Below, one piece after another: positions 10,435 to 18,928 of a stretch of DNA of 64,000 bases (position 1 is the stretch's first letter; each line of letters begins with the position of its first letter). A program made the position numbers and the translations under genes. Below the pieces are notes generated by a model that was given only the letters and a program-made list of their open reading frames with translations, had not been told where the DNA came from and did not search any database. Location of the stretch: positions 679,521-743,520 of the forward strand of contig NZ_JADNRL010000019.1 of NCBI RefSeq assembly GCF_015595025.1, in the 5' to 3' direction. The stretch is from Halomonas sp. KAO (lineage in GTDB: Bacteria; Pseudomonadota; Gammaproteobacteria; Pseudomonadales; Halomonadaceae).

Positions 10435-10634
10435 TGGGCCGCCTGGCTTTCTCTGCCCTGGTCTTGTTCCTGGCCCTGGGTCTGGCCGGCTGTGGCCAGA
10501 AGGGGCCGCTCTATCTGCCCGGTGACGAGCAGGCCGCCGAGCAGTACGGCCCCCGCGAGACCCAGCAGGCCAGCGATGCCCAGCAAGAGAGTACCGAGCG
10601 CGATCAGGACGCGCCCCAGGACACGGAGGAATAG
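10434..10634 (+). CDS. lptM: small lipoprotein LptM (YifL)
   Basis: A 66-residue lipoprotein with a hydrophobic signal peptide and lipobox LAGC, the acylated cysteine being residue 20. The conserved stretch after it, GQKGPLYLP, is the diagnostic LptM/YifL motif. In E. coli LptM stabilises the LptDE lipopolysaccharide translocon by promoting correct LptD disulphides, so an outer-membrane role is expected here. The remaining ~35 residues are Gln/Glu/Asp-rich and probably disordered. It starts on the last base of argH (TGATG) and ends two bases before lysA, matching the lptM-lysA-dapF order of other gammaproteobacteria. Confidence 0.9.
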
Positions 10635-10636
10635 CC

Positions 10637-11923
10637 ATGGACCACTTCAACTATCGCGACGGTGTGCTCTACGGCGAAGAGGTGCCGCTGAGCACCATCG
10701 CCGAGACATTCGGCACGCCCTGCTATGTCTACTCCAGGGCCACCCTGACCCGCCACTTTCGCGCCTATACCGAGGCGCTGGGCAGCCATCCTCACCTGAT
10801 CTGCTATGCGGTCAAGGCCAACTCCAACCTGGCGGTACTGGGGCTGCTCGCCCGCCTGGGCGCCGGCTTCGACATCGTCTCGGTGGGCGAACTCGAGCGG
10901 GTGCTGGGCGCGGGCGGCGATCCGGCCAAGGTGGTCTTCTCCGGCGTGGCCAAGCAGGAGGGCGAGATGGCCCGAGCGCTGGAGGTCGGCATCAAGTGCT
11001 TCAACGTCGAGTCACGCCCCGAGCTCGAGCGCCTCGACGCCGTCGCCGGCCGGCTCGGCAAGGTGGCCCCGGTATCGCTGCGCGTCAATCCGGACGTGGA
11101 TGCCGGCACCCACCCCTATATCTCCACCGGGCTCAAGGACAACAAGTTCGGCATCCCGGTCGACGAGGCGCTGGAGGTCTACGAGCTGGCCGCCAGGCTC
11201 CCCAACGTGCGCGTCACCGGCCTGGACTGCCATATAGGCTCCCAGCTCACCGAGCTCGCCCCCTTCCTCGATGCCCTGGACCGCCTGCTGCTGCTGCTCG
11301 AGACCCTGCGCCACCGCGGCATCGAGGTGGAGCACCTGGACCTCGGCGGCGGCCTCGGTGTGCCCTACCGCGACGAACAGCCGCCGGCGCCCTTCGACTA
11401 CGCCACGGCCCTGCTCGAGCGCCTTTCCGGCTGGGAGGGCAGCGAGGGGCTGACCCTGCTGTTCGAGCCGGGACGCTCCATCGCGGCCAATGCCGGGGTG
11501 CTGCTGACCCGGGTGGAGTTTCTCAAGCCCGGCGAGACCAAGAACTTCGCCATCGTCGATGCCGCCATGAACGACCTGATCCGCCCCGCGCTCTATCAGG
11601 CGTGGCAGGCCATTCTGCCGGTGGACACGCGCCATCCGCGGCCCAGCGACACCTACGATGTGGTCGGCCCGGTGTGCGAGACCGGCGACTTCCTGGGCAA
11701 GGAGCGCACGCTTGCCATCGCCCCTGGCGACCTGCTGGCGGTGCGCTCGGCCGGCGCCTACGGCTTCGTGATGGCCTCGAACTACAACAGCCGCCCGCGC
11801 CCCGCCGAGGTGATGGTGGACGGCGACCGGAGCCACCTGGTGCGCCGCCGCGAGCGACTCGATGAGCTGTGGACGGGTGAGGCCCTGTTACCGGACGACG
11901 CCGGGTCGGAGGGTGGGCACTGA
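10637..11923 (+). CDS. lysA: diaminopimelate decarboxylase
   Basis: PLP enzyme that decarboxylates meso-diaminopimelate to lysine, the final step of the DAP pathway. The 428-residue protein has the PLP lysine in CYAVKAN (about Lys60), the glycine-rich phosphate loop in [20 protein letters not shown], and the catalytic cysteine region [10 protein letters not shown]. The start ATG follows GGAATAGCC two bases after lptM. The stop overlaps the dapF start (TGATG), so decarboxylase and the epimerase that makes its substrate are translated together. The fold-III length and motifs leave no serious alternative. Confidence 0.96.
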   Translation: MDHFNYRDGVLYGEEVPLSTIAETFGTPCYVYSRATLTRHFRAYTEALGSHPHLICYAVKANSNLAVLGLLARLGAGFDIVSVGELERVLGAGGDPAKVVFSGVAKQEGEMARALEVGIKCFNVESRPELERLDAVAGRLGKVAPVSLRVNPDVDAGTHPYISTGLKDNKFGIPVDEALEVYELAARLPNVRVTGLDCHIGSQLTELAPFLDALDRLLLLLETLRHRGIEVEHLDLGGGLGVPYRDEQPPAPFDYATALLERLSGWEGSEGLTLLFEPGRSIAANAGVLLTRVEFLKPGETKNFAIVDAAMNDLIRPALYQAWQAILPVDTRHPRPSDTYDVVGPVCETGDFLGKERTLAIAPGDLLAVRSAGAYGFVMASNYNSRPRPAEVMVDGDRSHLVRRRERLDELWTGEALLPDDAGSEGGH

Positions 11924-12771
11924 TGCTGCTGCACTTCACCAAGATGCATGGCCTCGGCAACGACTTCATGATGGTCGACCTGGTGACCCAGCGTGCCCGC
12001 TTCACCGACGACCAGGTCCGCCGCCTGGCCGACCGCCGCTTCGGTGTCGGCTTCGACCAGCTGCTGGTGGTCGAGCCACCCCGGGATCCCGACATGGATT
12101 TCCGCTACCGCATCTACAACGCCGACGGCAGCGAGGTGGAGAACTGTGGCAACGGAGCGCGCTGCTTCGCCCGCTTCGTGCGCGACCAGCGCCTCACCCA
12201 CAAGCGCGAGATCCATGTGGAGACCGCCGGCGGCCCCCTGGTGCTGAAGGTGGAGGAGGATGGCCGCATTCGCGTCGACATGGGGGAGCCCCGCTTCGCC
12301 CCGGCATCGCTGCCCTTTACGCCTGAGCCCTTCGAGGGCGACACGGACCGGGTGCTGCACCGCCTCGAGGTGAACGGTGAGTCCGTCGAGCTGGGGGTGG
12401 TCTCCATGGGCAATCCCCATGCGGTCATGCGAGTCGATGCTGTCGACGAGGCGCCCGTCGAGCGCATCGGCCCAGCCATCGAGGCCCATCCGCGCTTTCC
12501 CAGGCGAGTCAATGTCGGCTTCATGCAGGTGGTGTCCCCCCACGAGATCCGCCTGCGGGTCTACGAGCGGGGTAGCGGCGAGACACTGGCCTGCGGCACC
12601 GGTGCCTGCGCCGCGGTGGCCAGCGGCATCCGCCAGGGCCTGCTGGAGAGCCCGGTGAGCGTGCACCTGCCGGGGGGCGAGCTGACCATCGAGTGGCACG
12701 GCCCCGGCACGCCGCTAGCGATGACCGGTCCCGCCGAGCGCGTCTTCGATGGCCGCCTGCTGCTGTATTGA
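11923..12771 (+). CDS. dapF: diaminopimelate epimerase
   Basis: Cofactor-independent epimerase that interconverts LL- and meso-diaminopimelate, supplying both lysine and peptidoglycan. The 282-residue product has the N-terminal [11 protein letters not shown] motif and the two catalytic thiols, Cys75 in [10 protein letters not shown] and the second in LACGTGACA near residue 222. The pseudo-symmetrical two-domain pattern is complete. It lies between lysA and the DUF484 gene, the usual gammaproteobacterial order. A separate start for the next gene lies 42 bases after its stop. Confidence 0.96.
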   Translation: MLLHFTKMHGLGNDFMMVDLVTQRARFTDDQVRRLADRRFGVGFDQLLVVEPPRDPDMDFRYRIYNADGSEVENCGNGARCFARFVRDQRLTHKREIHVETAGGPLVLKVEEDGRIRVDMGEPRFAPASLPFTPEPFEGDTDRVLHRLEVNGESVELGVVSMGNPHAVMRVDAVDEAPVERIGPAIEAHPRFPRRVNVGFMQVVSPHEIRLRVYERGSGETLACGTGACAAVASGIRQGLLESPVSVHLPGGELTIEWHGPGTPLAMTGPAERVFDGRLLLY

Positions 12772-12812
12772 CCGCGGACCATCCCGATCCCGCGCCAACC
12801 GAAGGAGATGGC

Positions 12813-13529
12813 ATGTCACAAGCCGCACCAGAACCGCGCAAGACGCTCGACCCGGATCGGGTCGCCGAATGGTTGGCCACCCACCCCGACTTCTTCGTCG
12901 GGCGTGAGGGCCTGCTCCAGCAGCTCAAGGTTCCCCATCCCGAAGCGGGCGGTGCCACCTCGCTGCTGGAGCGTCTGGTTCACGACCTGCGGGGCCGCGC
13001 CGAGAAGGCCGAAGAGCGCCTGGAACAGCTGCTGGAGTCGGCGCGCCACAACGAGGCCCAGTATCGGCGCACCCGGGAGCTGGTCCTGGCACTGGTGGCC
13101 GCCCAGGATCGTGACGCCCTGGGGCAGGCGCTCTCCACCCAGTTCAGCGAGCACTTCGCCACCCCCGCGGTGGCGCTGTGGTGCCCGGCCAGCCTCTCCG
13201 ATGCCGAGCCACGGCCCCCCCAGGCGCCACGCCAGGTGATCGACGAACATGCCGGCTCACGCCTGGCGGGTCTCCTCGATGGCCGTACCAGCCGCTGCGT
13301 TCGCCTGACACCCACCGACTGGAAGCGCCTGCTGCCCCACACCGGCGCGCCGCGCCGCTCGGGCTCCTGTGCCATCACTCGGCTGAGCCTGGGTGAGCCC
13401 CTCGGCTACCTGATACTGGCCAGCCGTGATCCGGACCACTTCCGCGCCAGCATGGATACCCTGTTCACCGAGTATGTGGGTGATGTGGTGGCACGATTGC
13501 TGATACGCCTCGGCCCCGACCATGCCTGA
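12813..13529 (+). CDS. DUF484 family protein (YigA-like)
   Basis: A 238-residue protein of the DUF484 family, almost always encoded between dapF and xerC. It begins with the family's PDRVAEWLATHPDFF motif, followed by a coiled-coil (about residues 55-90, Glu/Arg-rich) and a GAF-like domain to the C-terminus. Its biochemical function is not known; the fold suggests ligand sensing. I start it at the ATG at 12813 because AAGGAG lies eight bases upstream; an open frame further upstream overlaps dapF and is a shadow. The last eight bases overlap xerC, suggesting coupling. Confidence 0.88.
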   Translation: MSQAAPEPRKTLDPDRVAEWLATHPDFFVGREGLLQQLKVPHPEAGGATSLLERLVHDLRGRAEKAEERLEQLLESARHNEAQYRRTRELVLALVAAQDRDALGQALSTQFSEHFATPAVALWCPASLSDAEPRPPQAPRQVIDEHAGSRLAGLLDGRTSRCVRLTPTDWKRLLPHTGAPRRSGSCAITRLSLGEPLGYLILASRDPDHFRASMDTLFTEYVGDVVARLLIRLGPDHA

Positions 13530-14439
13530 GCACGGGCCGCTTGCCGACGAGGTCGAGGTCTTTCTCGAGGGGCTGTCGCGCACCGCCAGCCCCGCGACCC
13601 TGGACGCCTATCGGCGCGACCTGGCCAGCCTGCTCGCCTTCATGGACGAGCAGGCGATCACGGCATGGCAGCAGCTGGACGCCGGACTGATGCGCCGCTT
13701 CCTGGGCGGTGAGCGCGCTCGTGGCCTGGGGCCACGCAGCCTGGCTCGTCGCCGTTCGGCCTGCTCGAAGCTCGCGGAGCATCTGCTTGCGGCGGGGCAC
13801 CTCGACCACAACCCAGTGGCGCTGGTGCGCAGTCCGCGTCAGCCGCGACACCTGCCACGCCCGGTGGATGTGGACCGCCTGACGAGCTTTCTGGACACTC
13901 CCCACGACGGTTCTCCCCTGGCGGTACGCGACCAGGCGATGCTCGAGCTCTTCTACTCCAGCGGCCTGCGCCTGGCCGAGCTGGCCGGGCTGGATCTGGA
14001 TGACCTGCACGGCGAGCGGGTGCGAGTGCTGGGCAAGGGCAGCAAGCCACGCCAGGCCCCGGTGGGGTCGCGCGCCCGCCAGGCCCTGGAAGCGTGGCTG
14101 AAGATACGCATGAACATGGCGACGCCTGGCGAGAGCGCGCTGTTCGTCAGCCAGCGTGGCGGGCGGCTGGGCCACCGCGCCATCCAGCAGCGCCTGGCGC
14201 TGGTGGCCCGGCGCCGCGGGCTCGACGAACATCTGCACCCCCATCGCCTGCGCCACTCCTTCGCCAGCCACCTGCTGGAGTCGAGCCAGGACCTGCGGGC
14301 CGTTCAGGAGCTGCTCGGCCACGCCAATCTCTCCACCACCCAGGTCTACACCCATCTCGACTGGCAGCATCTGGCGGCCAGCTACGACGCCGCTCACCCG
14401 CGAGCACGACGTCGTCCCAGCGACGAGACTCCGACATGA
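13522..14439 (+). CDS. xerC: tyrosine recombinase XerC
   Basis: Site-specific recombinase that with XerD resolves chromosome dimers at dif. The 305-residue protein has the N-terminal SAM-like DNA-binding domain and a C-terminal catalytic domain with the recombinase set: Arg in SGLRLAEL, Lys in GKGSKPR, His-x-x-Arg in HPHRLRHSF, His in LLGHANLSTTQ and the nucleophile Tyr in VYTH. Position between DUF484 and yigB identifies it as XerC rather than XerD or an integrase. I saw no dif-like 28-base site in the immediate surroundings. Its stop overlaps the next start as ATGA. Confidence 0.95.
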   Translation: MPEHGPLADEVEVFLEGLSRTASPATLDAYRRDLASLLAFMDEQAITAWQQLDAGLMRRFLGGERARGLGPRSLARRRSACSKLAEHLLAAGHLDHNPVALVRSPRQPRHLPRPVDVDRLTSFLDTPHDGSPLAVRDQAMLELFYSSGLRLAELAGLDLDDLHGERVRVLGKGSKPRQAPVGSRARQALEAWLKIRMNMATPGESALFVSQRGGRLGHRAIQQRLALVARRRGLDEHLHPHRLRHSFASHLLESSQDLRAVQELLGHANLSTTQVYTHLDWQHLAASYDAAHPRARRRPSDETPT

Positions 14440-15173
14440 ACCTCGAGGCGATCACCTTCGATCTGGATGACACCCTGTGGGACAACGGCGGCGTAATGCG
14501 CCGAACCGAGCAGGGCCATTACGGCTGGCTCGATGCGGCACTCGCCGAGTGGCAAGCCGTTGAGCCCGCCGGCCGCTTCGCCACCCGCTTCCCGCTGGAG
14601 ACCTTCGTGGCACGCCGCCAGTCCCTGGCGACCGCCCACCCGCCACGACGCGGCGACTTCACCTGGCTTCGCCAGCGCGCACTGAGCGAGCTGCTCGGGG
14701 AGTACGGTCTGGCGCAGGAACACGCTGAGCATTGGGCCCGAAGTGCCATGGAGCGTTTCATGGAGCTTCGCCATGAGGTGGAGCCGCACCCGGAAGTGGA
14801 GCATCTGCTCGAGCACCTGGCCAGGCACTACCGCCTGGCCAGCATCACCAACGGCAATGTCGAGGTGACTCGCCTCCCGCTGGGGCGCCACTTCCCGGTG
14901 GCCGTGGCCGCCGGCGAGCTGCTCGCCCCCAAGCCCGACCCGCGCCCCTTCCTGCTGGCCCTGTCACACCTCGGCACGCATCCCGAGCGAGCGCTTCATG
15001 TGGGGGACTCCTGGGAGGAGGATGCCCTGCCCGCCCGCCGCCTGGGCATGCAGGCGGCCTGGATCGGCCCCGACGATCGCCCGATGCCCCACGGCATCCA
15101 CCGCCTGGATCATGTTCGCGAGCTGCCGGCGCTGATCCAGTGGATGGAAAAGACCCGTAAGCACACAGGATAA
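14436..15173 (+). CDS. yigB: HAD-superfamily phosphatase (YigB-like)
   Basis: A 245-residue haloacid-dehalogenase hydrolase. Motif I is FDLDDTLWD with both catalytic aspartates, motif II is SITNGN, motif III lysine lies in APKPDPRPF, and motif IV is HVGDSWEEDALPARRLGM. E. coli YigB dephosphorylates 5-amino-6-(5-phosphoribitylamino)uracil in riboflavin synthesis; that substrate is inferred here from synteny with xerC rather than shown by the sequence. The ATG overlaps the xerC stop by four bases. It is the last gene of the argH-to-yigB run and converges on engB 27 bases away. Confidence 0.88.
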   Translation: MNLEAITFDLDDTLWDNGGVMRRTEQGHYGWLDAALAEWQAVEPAGRFATRFPLETFVARRQSLATAHPPRRGDFTWLRQRALSELLGEYGLAQEHAEHWARSAMERFMELRHEVEPHPEVEHLLEHLARHYRLASITNGNVEVTRLPLGRHFPVAVAAGELLAPKPDPRPFLLALSHLGTHPERALHVGDSWEEDALPARRLGMQAAWIGPDDRPMPHGIHRLDHVRELPALIQWMEKTRKHTG

Positions 15174-15200
15174 GCTGGCGGGGAGGCTCCGTCCTTGTGG

Positions 15201-15830
15201 TTACTCTTCCACGGCGCCCAGCAGCCAGCCATCGAGGCGCGCCTCGAGCTCCTCGATGCCCTGAAGCTTGAGCGACGAGAACAGCTGGATGGTCACCAGG
15301 TCCTCCCACTCGCGCAGCCGTGAGCGCACCTGCTGCAGGGCATTTGCCGCCGCACCACGCTTGAGCTTGTCGGCCTTGGTCAGCAGGATATGCACCGGCA
15401 TCTCCTGCTCATCGGCCCAGCCCAGCATGGTCTGGTCGAACTCGGAGAGCGGGTGACGCACATCCATCACCAGCACCAGCCCGCGCAGGGCGTCGCGGTG
15501 CCGCAGATACTCGGAAAGATGACGCTGCCACTCCAGCTTGACCGCCTCCGGCACCTTGGCATAACCGTAGCCGGGCAGGTCCACCAGGCGCCGGTCACTG
15601 TCGTCCCCCAGCGAGAAGAAGTTGATCAGCTGGGTACGTCCGGGCGTCTTGGAGATGCGGGCCAGCCCGCTCTGCCGCGTCAGCGTATTGATTGCGCTGG
15701 ATTTTCCCGCATTCGAACGGCCCGCGAATGCCACCTCGGCGCCACCGCCATCGGGGCAGTGGGCCAGGGTGGGGGCGCTGATGAGAAAGCGGGCGGTCTG
15801 GTAGTTGAGACAAGGGTTGAGTCGCGCCAT
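15201..15830 (-). CDS. engB: ribosome biogenesis GTPase EngB (YsxC/YihA)
   Basis: Essential small GTPase involved in late 50S subunit assembly. The 209-residue protein shows G1 [10 protein letters not shown]2 around TPGRTQ, G3 DLPGYGYA and G4 LTKADK in the right order and spacing. The start is the ATG ending at 15830, with AGGAA about eight bases upstream on the minus strand; the open frame extends further but without family residues. It is divergent from the cytochrome c4 gene, an arrangement also found in Pseudomonas. It shares the intergenic region that contains a strong plus-strand -10 box. Confidence 0.95.
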   Translation of the reverse strand: MARLNPCLNYQTARFLISAPTLAHCPDGGGAEVAFAGRSNAGKSSAINTLTRQSGLARISKTPGRTQLINFFSLGDDSDRRLVDLPGYGYAKVPEAVKLEWQRHLSEYLRHRDALRGLVLVMDVRHPLSEFDQTMLGWADEQEMPVHILLTKADKLKRGAAANALQQVRSRLREWEDLVTIQLFSSLKLQGIEELEARLDGWLLGAVEE

Positions 15831-15896
15831 GGGCAAGAATTCCTGACATTGATCAAGGGCCCGTCGGCTTGCATTCCCGCCGACGGGGTGATTCGG

Positions 15897-15902
15897 TATA
15901 AT
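15897..15902 (+). promoter_or_regulatory. consensus -10 box upstream of cytochrome c4
   Basis: A perfect TATAAT stands 162 bases before the cytochrome c4 start. The -35 position 17 bases upstream reads TTCCCG, a weak match, so the promoter may need an activator. The implied leader is about 155 nt. Confidence 0.5.
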
Positions 15903-16063
15903 ACAGTGTCTTTTGTCTGCGACCCGGGGCACGCTAGTGTACCACCGCGCCCACGACGTCCGCGATTGGCCCGCTCGAGCCCACAGAGGCTGGCCGACGT
16001 CGCGATCCGGGCGAGACCCAGGGTACGTACCGGTCAACAACGTAACGGCATAGTGGATTAGCG

Positions 16064-16684
16064 ATGAGAAAGTTACTGGCAAGCCTGGCAATCACCATAG
16101 GCGCCGTCGGCGCCGCCCACGCGGACCTCGAGGCCGATGCCGATGCGGCAGCGGGCAAGGAGAAGGCAGTGGCCTGCGCCGCCTGTCATGGTCAGGAGGG
16201 CATCAGCCCCTCGGGCGCCTTCCCCAACCTGGCGGGTCAGCAGACGTCCTACCTGGCCAAGCAGATCATGGATATCCGCGACGGCAACCGCGTGGTGCCG
16301 CAGATGGCCGGCCAGGTCGACAACTTCTCCGACCAGGATGCCTGGGACGTGGCCAAGTTCTTCTCCGACAAGAGCCCCGCTCTGGGCCAGGCCGATGCCG
16401 ACGAGCTGCTGGTAGAGCGCGGCCGCGAGCTCTATCGCGCCGGCGACATGGCCAAGGGCATCCCGGCCTGTGCCGCCTGCCACACCCCGACCGGCCAGGG
16501 CATCGGCACCGCCGTTTATCCGGCACTCTCCGGCCAGCATGCCGATTACACCGTGTCTACCCTGCAGGACTTCGCCGCCGGCAACCGCGCCAATGACCCG
16601 GCCAATATCATGCGCGATATCGCTTCCAAGATGAGCGACCGCGACATGGAGGCCGTGGCCAATTATGTGCTGGGCCTGCACTGA
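16064..16684 (+). CDS. di-haem cytochrome c4
   Basis: Periplasmic electron carrier that donates electrons to terminal oxidases, notably cbb3 types. The 206-residue precursor has a signal peptide ending AHA, and two homologous class-I cytochrome domains, each with a CAACH haem motif (near residues 38 and 138) and downstream Met ligands in QMAGQ and KMSD. The [15 protein letters not shown] start of the mature protein and overall length are typical of c4. An ATG follows a long leader with a consensus -10 box. A terminator follows, so it is probably transcribed alone, although dsbA lies next door as in Pseudomonas. Confidence 0.93.
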   Translation: MRKLLASLAITIGAVGAAHADLEADADAAAGKEKAVACAACHGQEGISPSGAFPNLAGQQTSYLAKQIMDIRDGNRVVPQMAGQVDNFSDQDAWDVAKFFSDKSPALGQADADELLVERGRELYRAGDMAKGIPACAACHTPTGQGIGTAVYPALSGQHADYTVSTLQDFAAGNRANDPANIMRDIASKMSDRDMEAVANYVLGLH

Positions 16685-16716
16685 GCCCGCCTCGCTCGGC
16701 GACTCTGTACACGATC

Positions 16717-16745
16717 GGGGCGGCCTTCGGGCCGCCCCTGTCATA
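16717..16745 (+). terminator. terminator after cytochrome c4
   Basis: A nine-bp perfect stem (16717-16725 with 16730-16738) with a TTCG loop is followed by TGTCATAT, a short mixed tail. It lies 33 bases past the stop codon. Confidence 0.7.
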
Positions 16746-16840
16746 TCCGCCTTGGCATCCCGGGAACCCAGGCCCGAGGATGCGCTCAAAGGCAGCAACA
16801 TCCGGACACGCCCGGACGCGATTCCTCACCAAGGAGAGAG

Positions 16841-17479
16841 ATGCCCATGTTGAAACCCCTGATGCTGGTACTCGCCAGTCTCGCCCTGCCCGGCCTCGCC
16901 AATGCCCAAAACCTGGTGGAGGGTGAACACTACGAGGTGCTGCCCGAGGCTGTTGAGACCCACGTGGATGAGGGGCAGATCGAGGTCACCGAGGCCTTCT
17001 GGTACGGCTGCCCCCACTGCTACAACCTCGAGGAGCCACTCAACGCCTGGCTGGCGGAGACTCCCGATGACATCAGTTTCCAGCGCATGCCGGCCACCAT
17101 GGGCGGTGACTGGAACAAGCACGCCCGGGCCTTCTACGCCGCCGAGGCGCTGGGCATTCTCGACGCCATCCATGACGACTTCTTCCATGCCATTCATGAA
17201 GAGGGGCAGAGACTGACCGACAGCGGCGACATCGCCGACTTCTTCAGCGACTACGGTGTCAGCGAGGAAGAGGCGCTGCAGGCCCTCGACTCCTTCGCGG
17301 TAAAGAGCCGGGTCAACCAGGCCAACACCCGCATGCGCACCATGCGCCTGATGGGAGTACCCGCCCTGATGGTCGACGGCCGCTACCTGGTGACGCCGAG
17401 CAGCGCCGGCAGCCTGGCCAACATGCCGCAGATCGCCGAGGCTCTGGTCGACAAGGTTCGCGAGGAGCGTGAGGAGTAG
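16841..17479 (+). CDS. dsbA: periplasmic thiol:disulphide oxidoreductase DsbA
   Basis: Introduces disulphides into exported proteins in the periplasm. The 212-residue precursor has a signal peptide ending GLANA, a mature start with the family QNLVEGEHYEVL, the thioredoxin-fold active site FWYGCPHCYNLE, the helical insertion domain and the cis-proline loop GVPALMV. AAGGAGAG precedes the ATG at 16841; an ATG two codons later is a possible alternative. It is followed immediately by the EEP-family gene. Abundant c-type cytochromes in this window make a DsbA neighbour sensible. Confidence 0.95.
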   Translation: MPMLKPLMLVLASLALPGLANAQNLVEGEHYEVLPEAVETHVDEGQIEVTEAFWYGCPHCYNLEEPLNAWLAETPDDISFQRMPATMGGDWNKHARAFYAAEALGILDAIHDDFFHAIHEEGQRLTDSGDIADFFSDYGVSEEEALQALDSFAVKSRVNQANTRMRTMRLMGVPALMVDGRYLVTPSSAGSLANMPQIAEALVDKVREEREE

Positions 17480-18304
17480 ATGTCTCACCTCGCGGAGGCA
17501 AGAGTGCCGCCCCTGAAGGGCGGCCACCTCAAGCTGCTGACCTTCAACCTGCAGGTCGGCATCCAGACCTCGGCCTACCACCACTACCTGACCCGCAGCT
17601 GGCAGCACCTGCTGCCTCATCCCCGGCGGCTACGCCGACTGGCCATGGTCAGCGAGGTGCTGGGCCGCTTCGATATCGTCGGCCTTCAGGAAGCCGACGG
17701 TGGCAGCTTCCGCTCCAGCCAGGTCAACCAGGTGGAGTACCTGGCCACCCGTGGCGGCTTTCCTCACCACTATCAGCAGCTCAACCGCAACCTGGGCCGT
17801 ATCGCCCAGCACAGCAACGGCCTGCTGTCGCGACTTGCCCCGGCCCATATCGAGGAGCACCAGCTCCCCGGCACGCTGCCCGGGCGAGGTGCCATTCATG
17901 CCCGCTTCGGGGATGGCCCCGACGCCCTGCACCTGTTTGTTGCTCACCTGGCCCTCAGCCACCGCGGCCGTGTCCGCCAGCTCGACTATCTCTCCGAGAT
18001 CATCCAGCCGCTGCGCCATGTGGTGGTGATGGGCGATCTCAACTGTACCCCCGAGCAGCTCCATGGCCACCAGCGCTTCTCCGCCTCGTTGCCGCTTCAC
18101 CCGGTACGCCCTCCCTTGAGCTACCCCTCGTGGCAGCCGCGTCGCGCCCTGGACCACATCCTGCTCTCCAACTCCCTGGAGGCCGACGAGGTCCGCGTGC
18201 TCGACCATCTGTTTTCGGACCACCTGCCGATCGCGGTGGACGTTCGTCTGCCACCGGCCTGTCTCCAGGCGCTTGTCACCCACCCACAGGGCGACGCCAA
18301 CTAG
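17480..18304 (+). CDS. endonuclease/exonuclease/phosphatase family hydrolase
   Basis: A 274-residue EEP-fold metal hydrolase. Visible motifs are LLTFNLQVG (metal-site Asn), VGLQEADGG (metal-binding Glu), the HLALSHRGR strand, MGDLNCTPE (Asp and Asn) and SDHLPIAVDV with the terminal catalytic His. There is no signal peptide, so it is probably cytosolic. The family includes nucleases, phosphodiesterases and lipid phosphatases, and the sequence does not tell which. It begins one base after the dsbA stop, so both are likely in one transcript; the dsbA-EEP pairing is conserved in pseudomonads, but I know of no functional explanation. Confidence 0.85.
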   Translation: MSHLAEARVPPLKGGHLKLLTFNLQVGIQTSAYHHYLTRSWQHLLPHPRRLRRLAMVSEVLGRFDIVGLQEADGGSFRSSQVNQVEYLATRGGFPHHYQQLNRNLGRIAQHSNGLLSRLAPAHIEEHQLPGTLPGRGAIHARFGDGPDALHLFVAHLALSHRGRVRQLDYLSEIIQPLRHVVVMGDLNCTPEQLHGHQRFSASLPLHPVRPPLSYPSWQPRRALDHILLSNSLEADEVRVLDHLFSDHLPIAVDVRLPPACLQALVTHPQGDAN

Positions 18305-18382
18305 GCCACGGGGTCGGCAACGGGTGACGTTTGACGGCGAATCGGCGAAGATGCGCCTCCTGACCAACCTGCAGGAGGAGAC

Positions 18383-18928
18383 ATGCCTGACACTCGCCCA
18401 CCGGCCCTGCTCAGGGGGCTTGACGCCGTGACCGACCTGGTCGGCCGTACCACCGCCTGGCTGGTGCTGGTGATGATGGCGGTACAGTTCGCCATCGTGG
18501 TGATGCGCTACGTCTTCGGCATCCACAGCATCGCCCTGCAGGAGTCGGTGATGTACATGCACGCCATGGTATTCATGCTCGGGGCCGCCTGGACCCTGCA
18601 GCATGACGGCCATGTGCGAGTCGATATCTTCTATCGCAAGCGCTCGCCACGCAGCCGGGCGAGCGTCGACCTGTTCGGCACCCTCTTCCTGCTGTTGCCG
18701 GTGACGCTCTATATCCTGCTCGGCAGCCTGGGCTATGTGAGCAGCAGCTGGGCGATCCTCGAGCGCTCCCCCGACGGAGGCATACCCGGCGTCTTCCTGC
18801 TCAAGAGCCTGATCCTGGCAATGGCGGCACTGCTGCTGGTGCAGGGTATCGCCCAGCTGATTCGTCAGACGCTGATCCGTAGCGGCCGACTCTCTTCCGA
18901 CACCCCGCGCCACGAGGAACAGCCGTAA
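18383..18928 (+). CDS. TRAP transporter small permease (DctQ-type)
   Basis: Four-helix small membrane subunit of a tripartite ATP-independent periplasmic transporter. The 181-residue product has the DctQ features: FAIVVMRYVFG in helix 1-2, SVMYMHAMVFMLGAAWTL and HVRVDIFY after the second helix. GGAGGAG precedes the ATG. Its stop overlaps the large permease start by one base. No periplasmic binding-protein gene lies on either side, which is unusual because most TRAP loci keep all three together; the partner must be elsewhere or shared. Substrate cannot be told from the permease. Confidence 0.9.
   Translation: MPDTRPPALLRGLDAVTDLVGRTTAWLVLVMMAVQFAIVVMRYVFGIHSIALQESVMYMHAMVFMLGAAWTLQHDGHVRVDIFYRKRSPRSRASVDLFGTLFLLLPVTLYILLGSLGYVSSSWAILERSPDGGIPGVFLLKSLILAMAALLLVQGIAQLIRQTLIRSGRLSSDTPRHEEQP

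Noticed and set aside
13522-14439. Tyrosine recombinase as a sign of an integrated mobile element
   Set aside because: The gene lies in the conserved dapF-DUF484-xerC-yigB order and is the housekeeping XerC; no attachment sites or phage genes are near.
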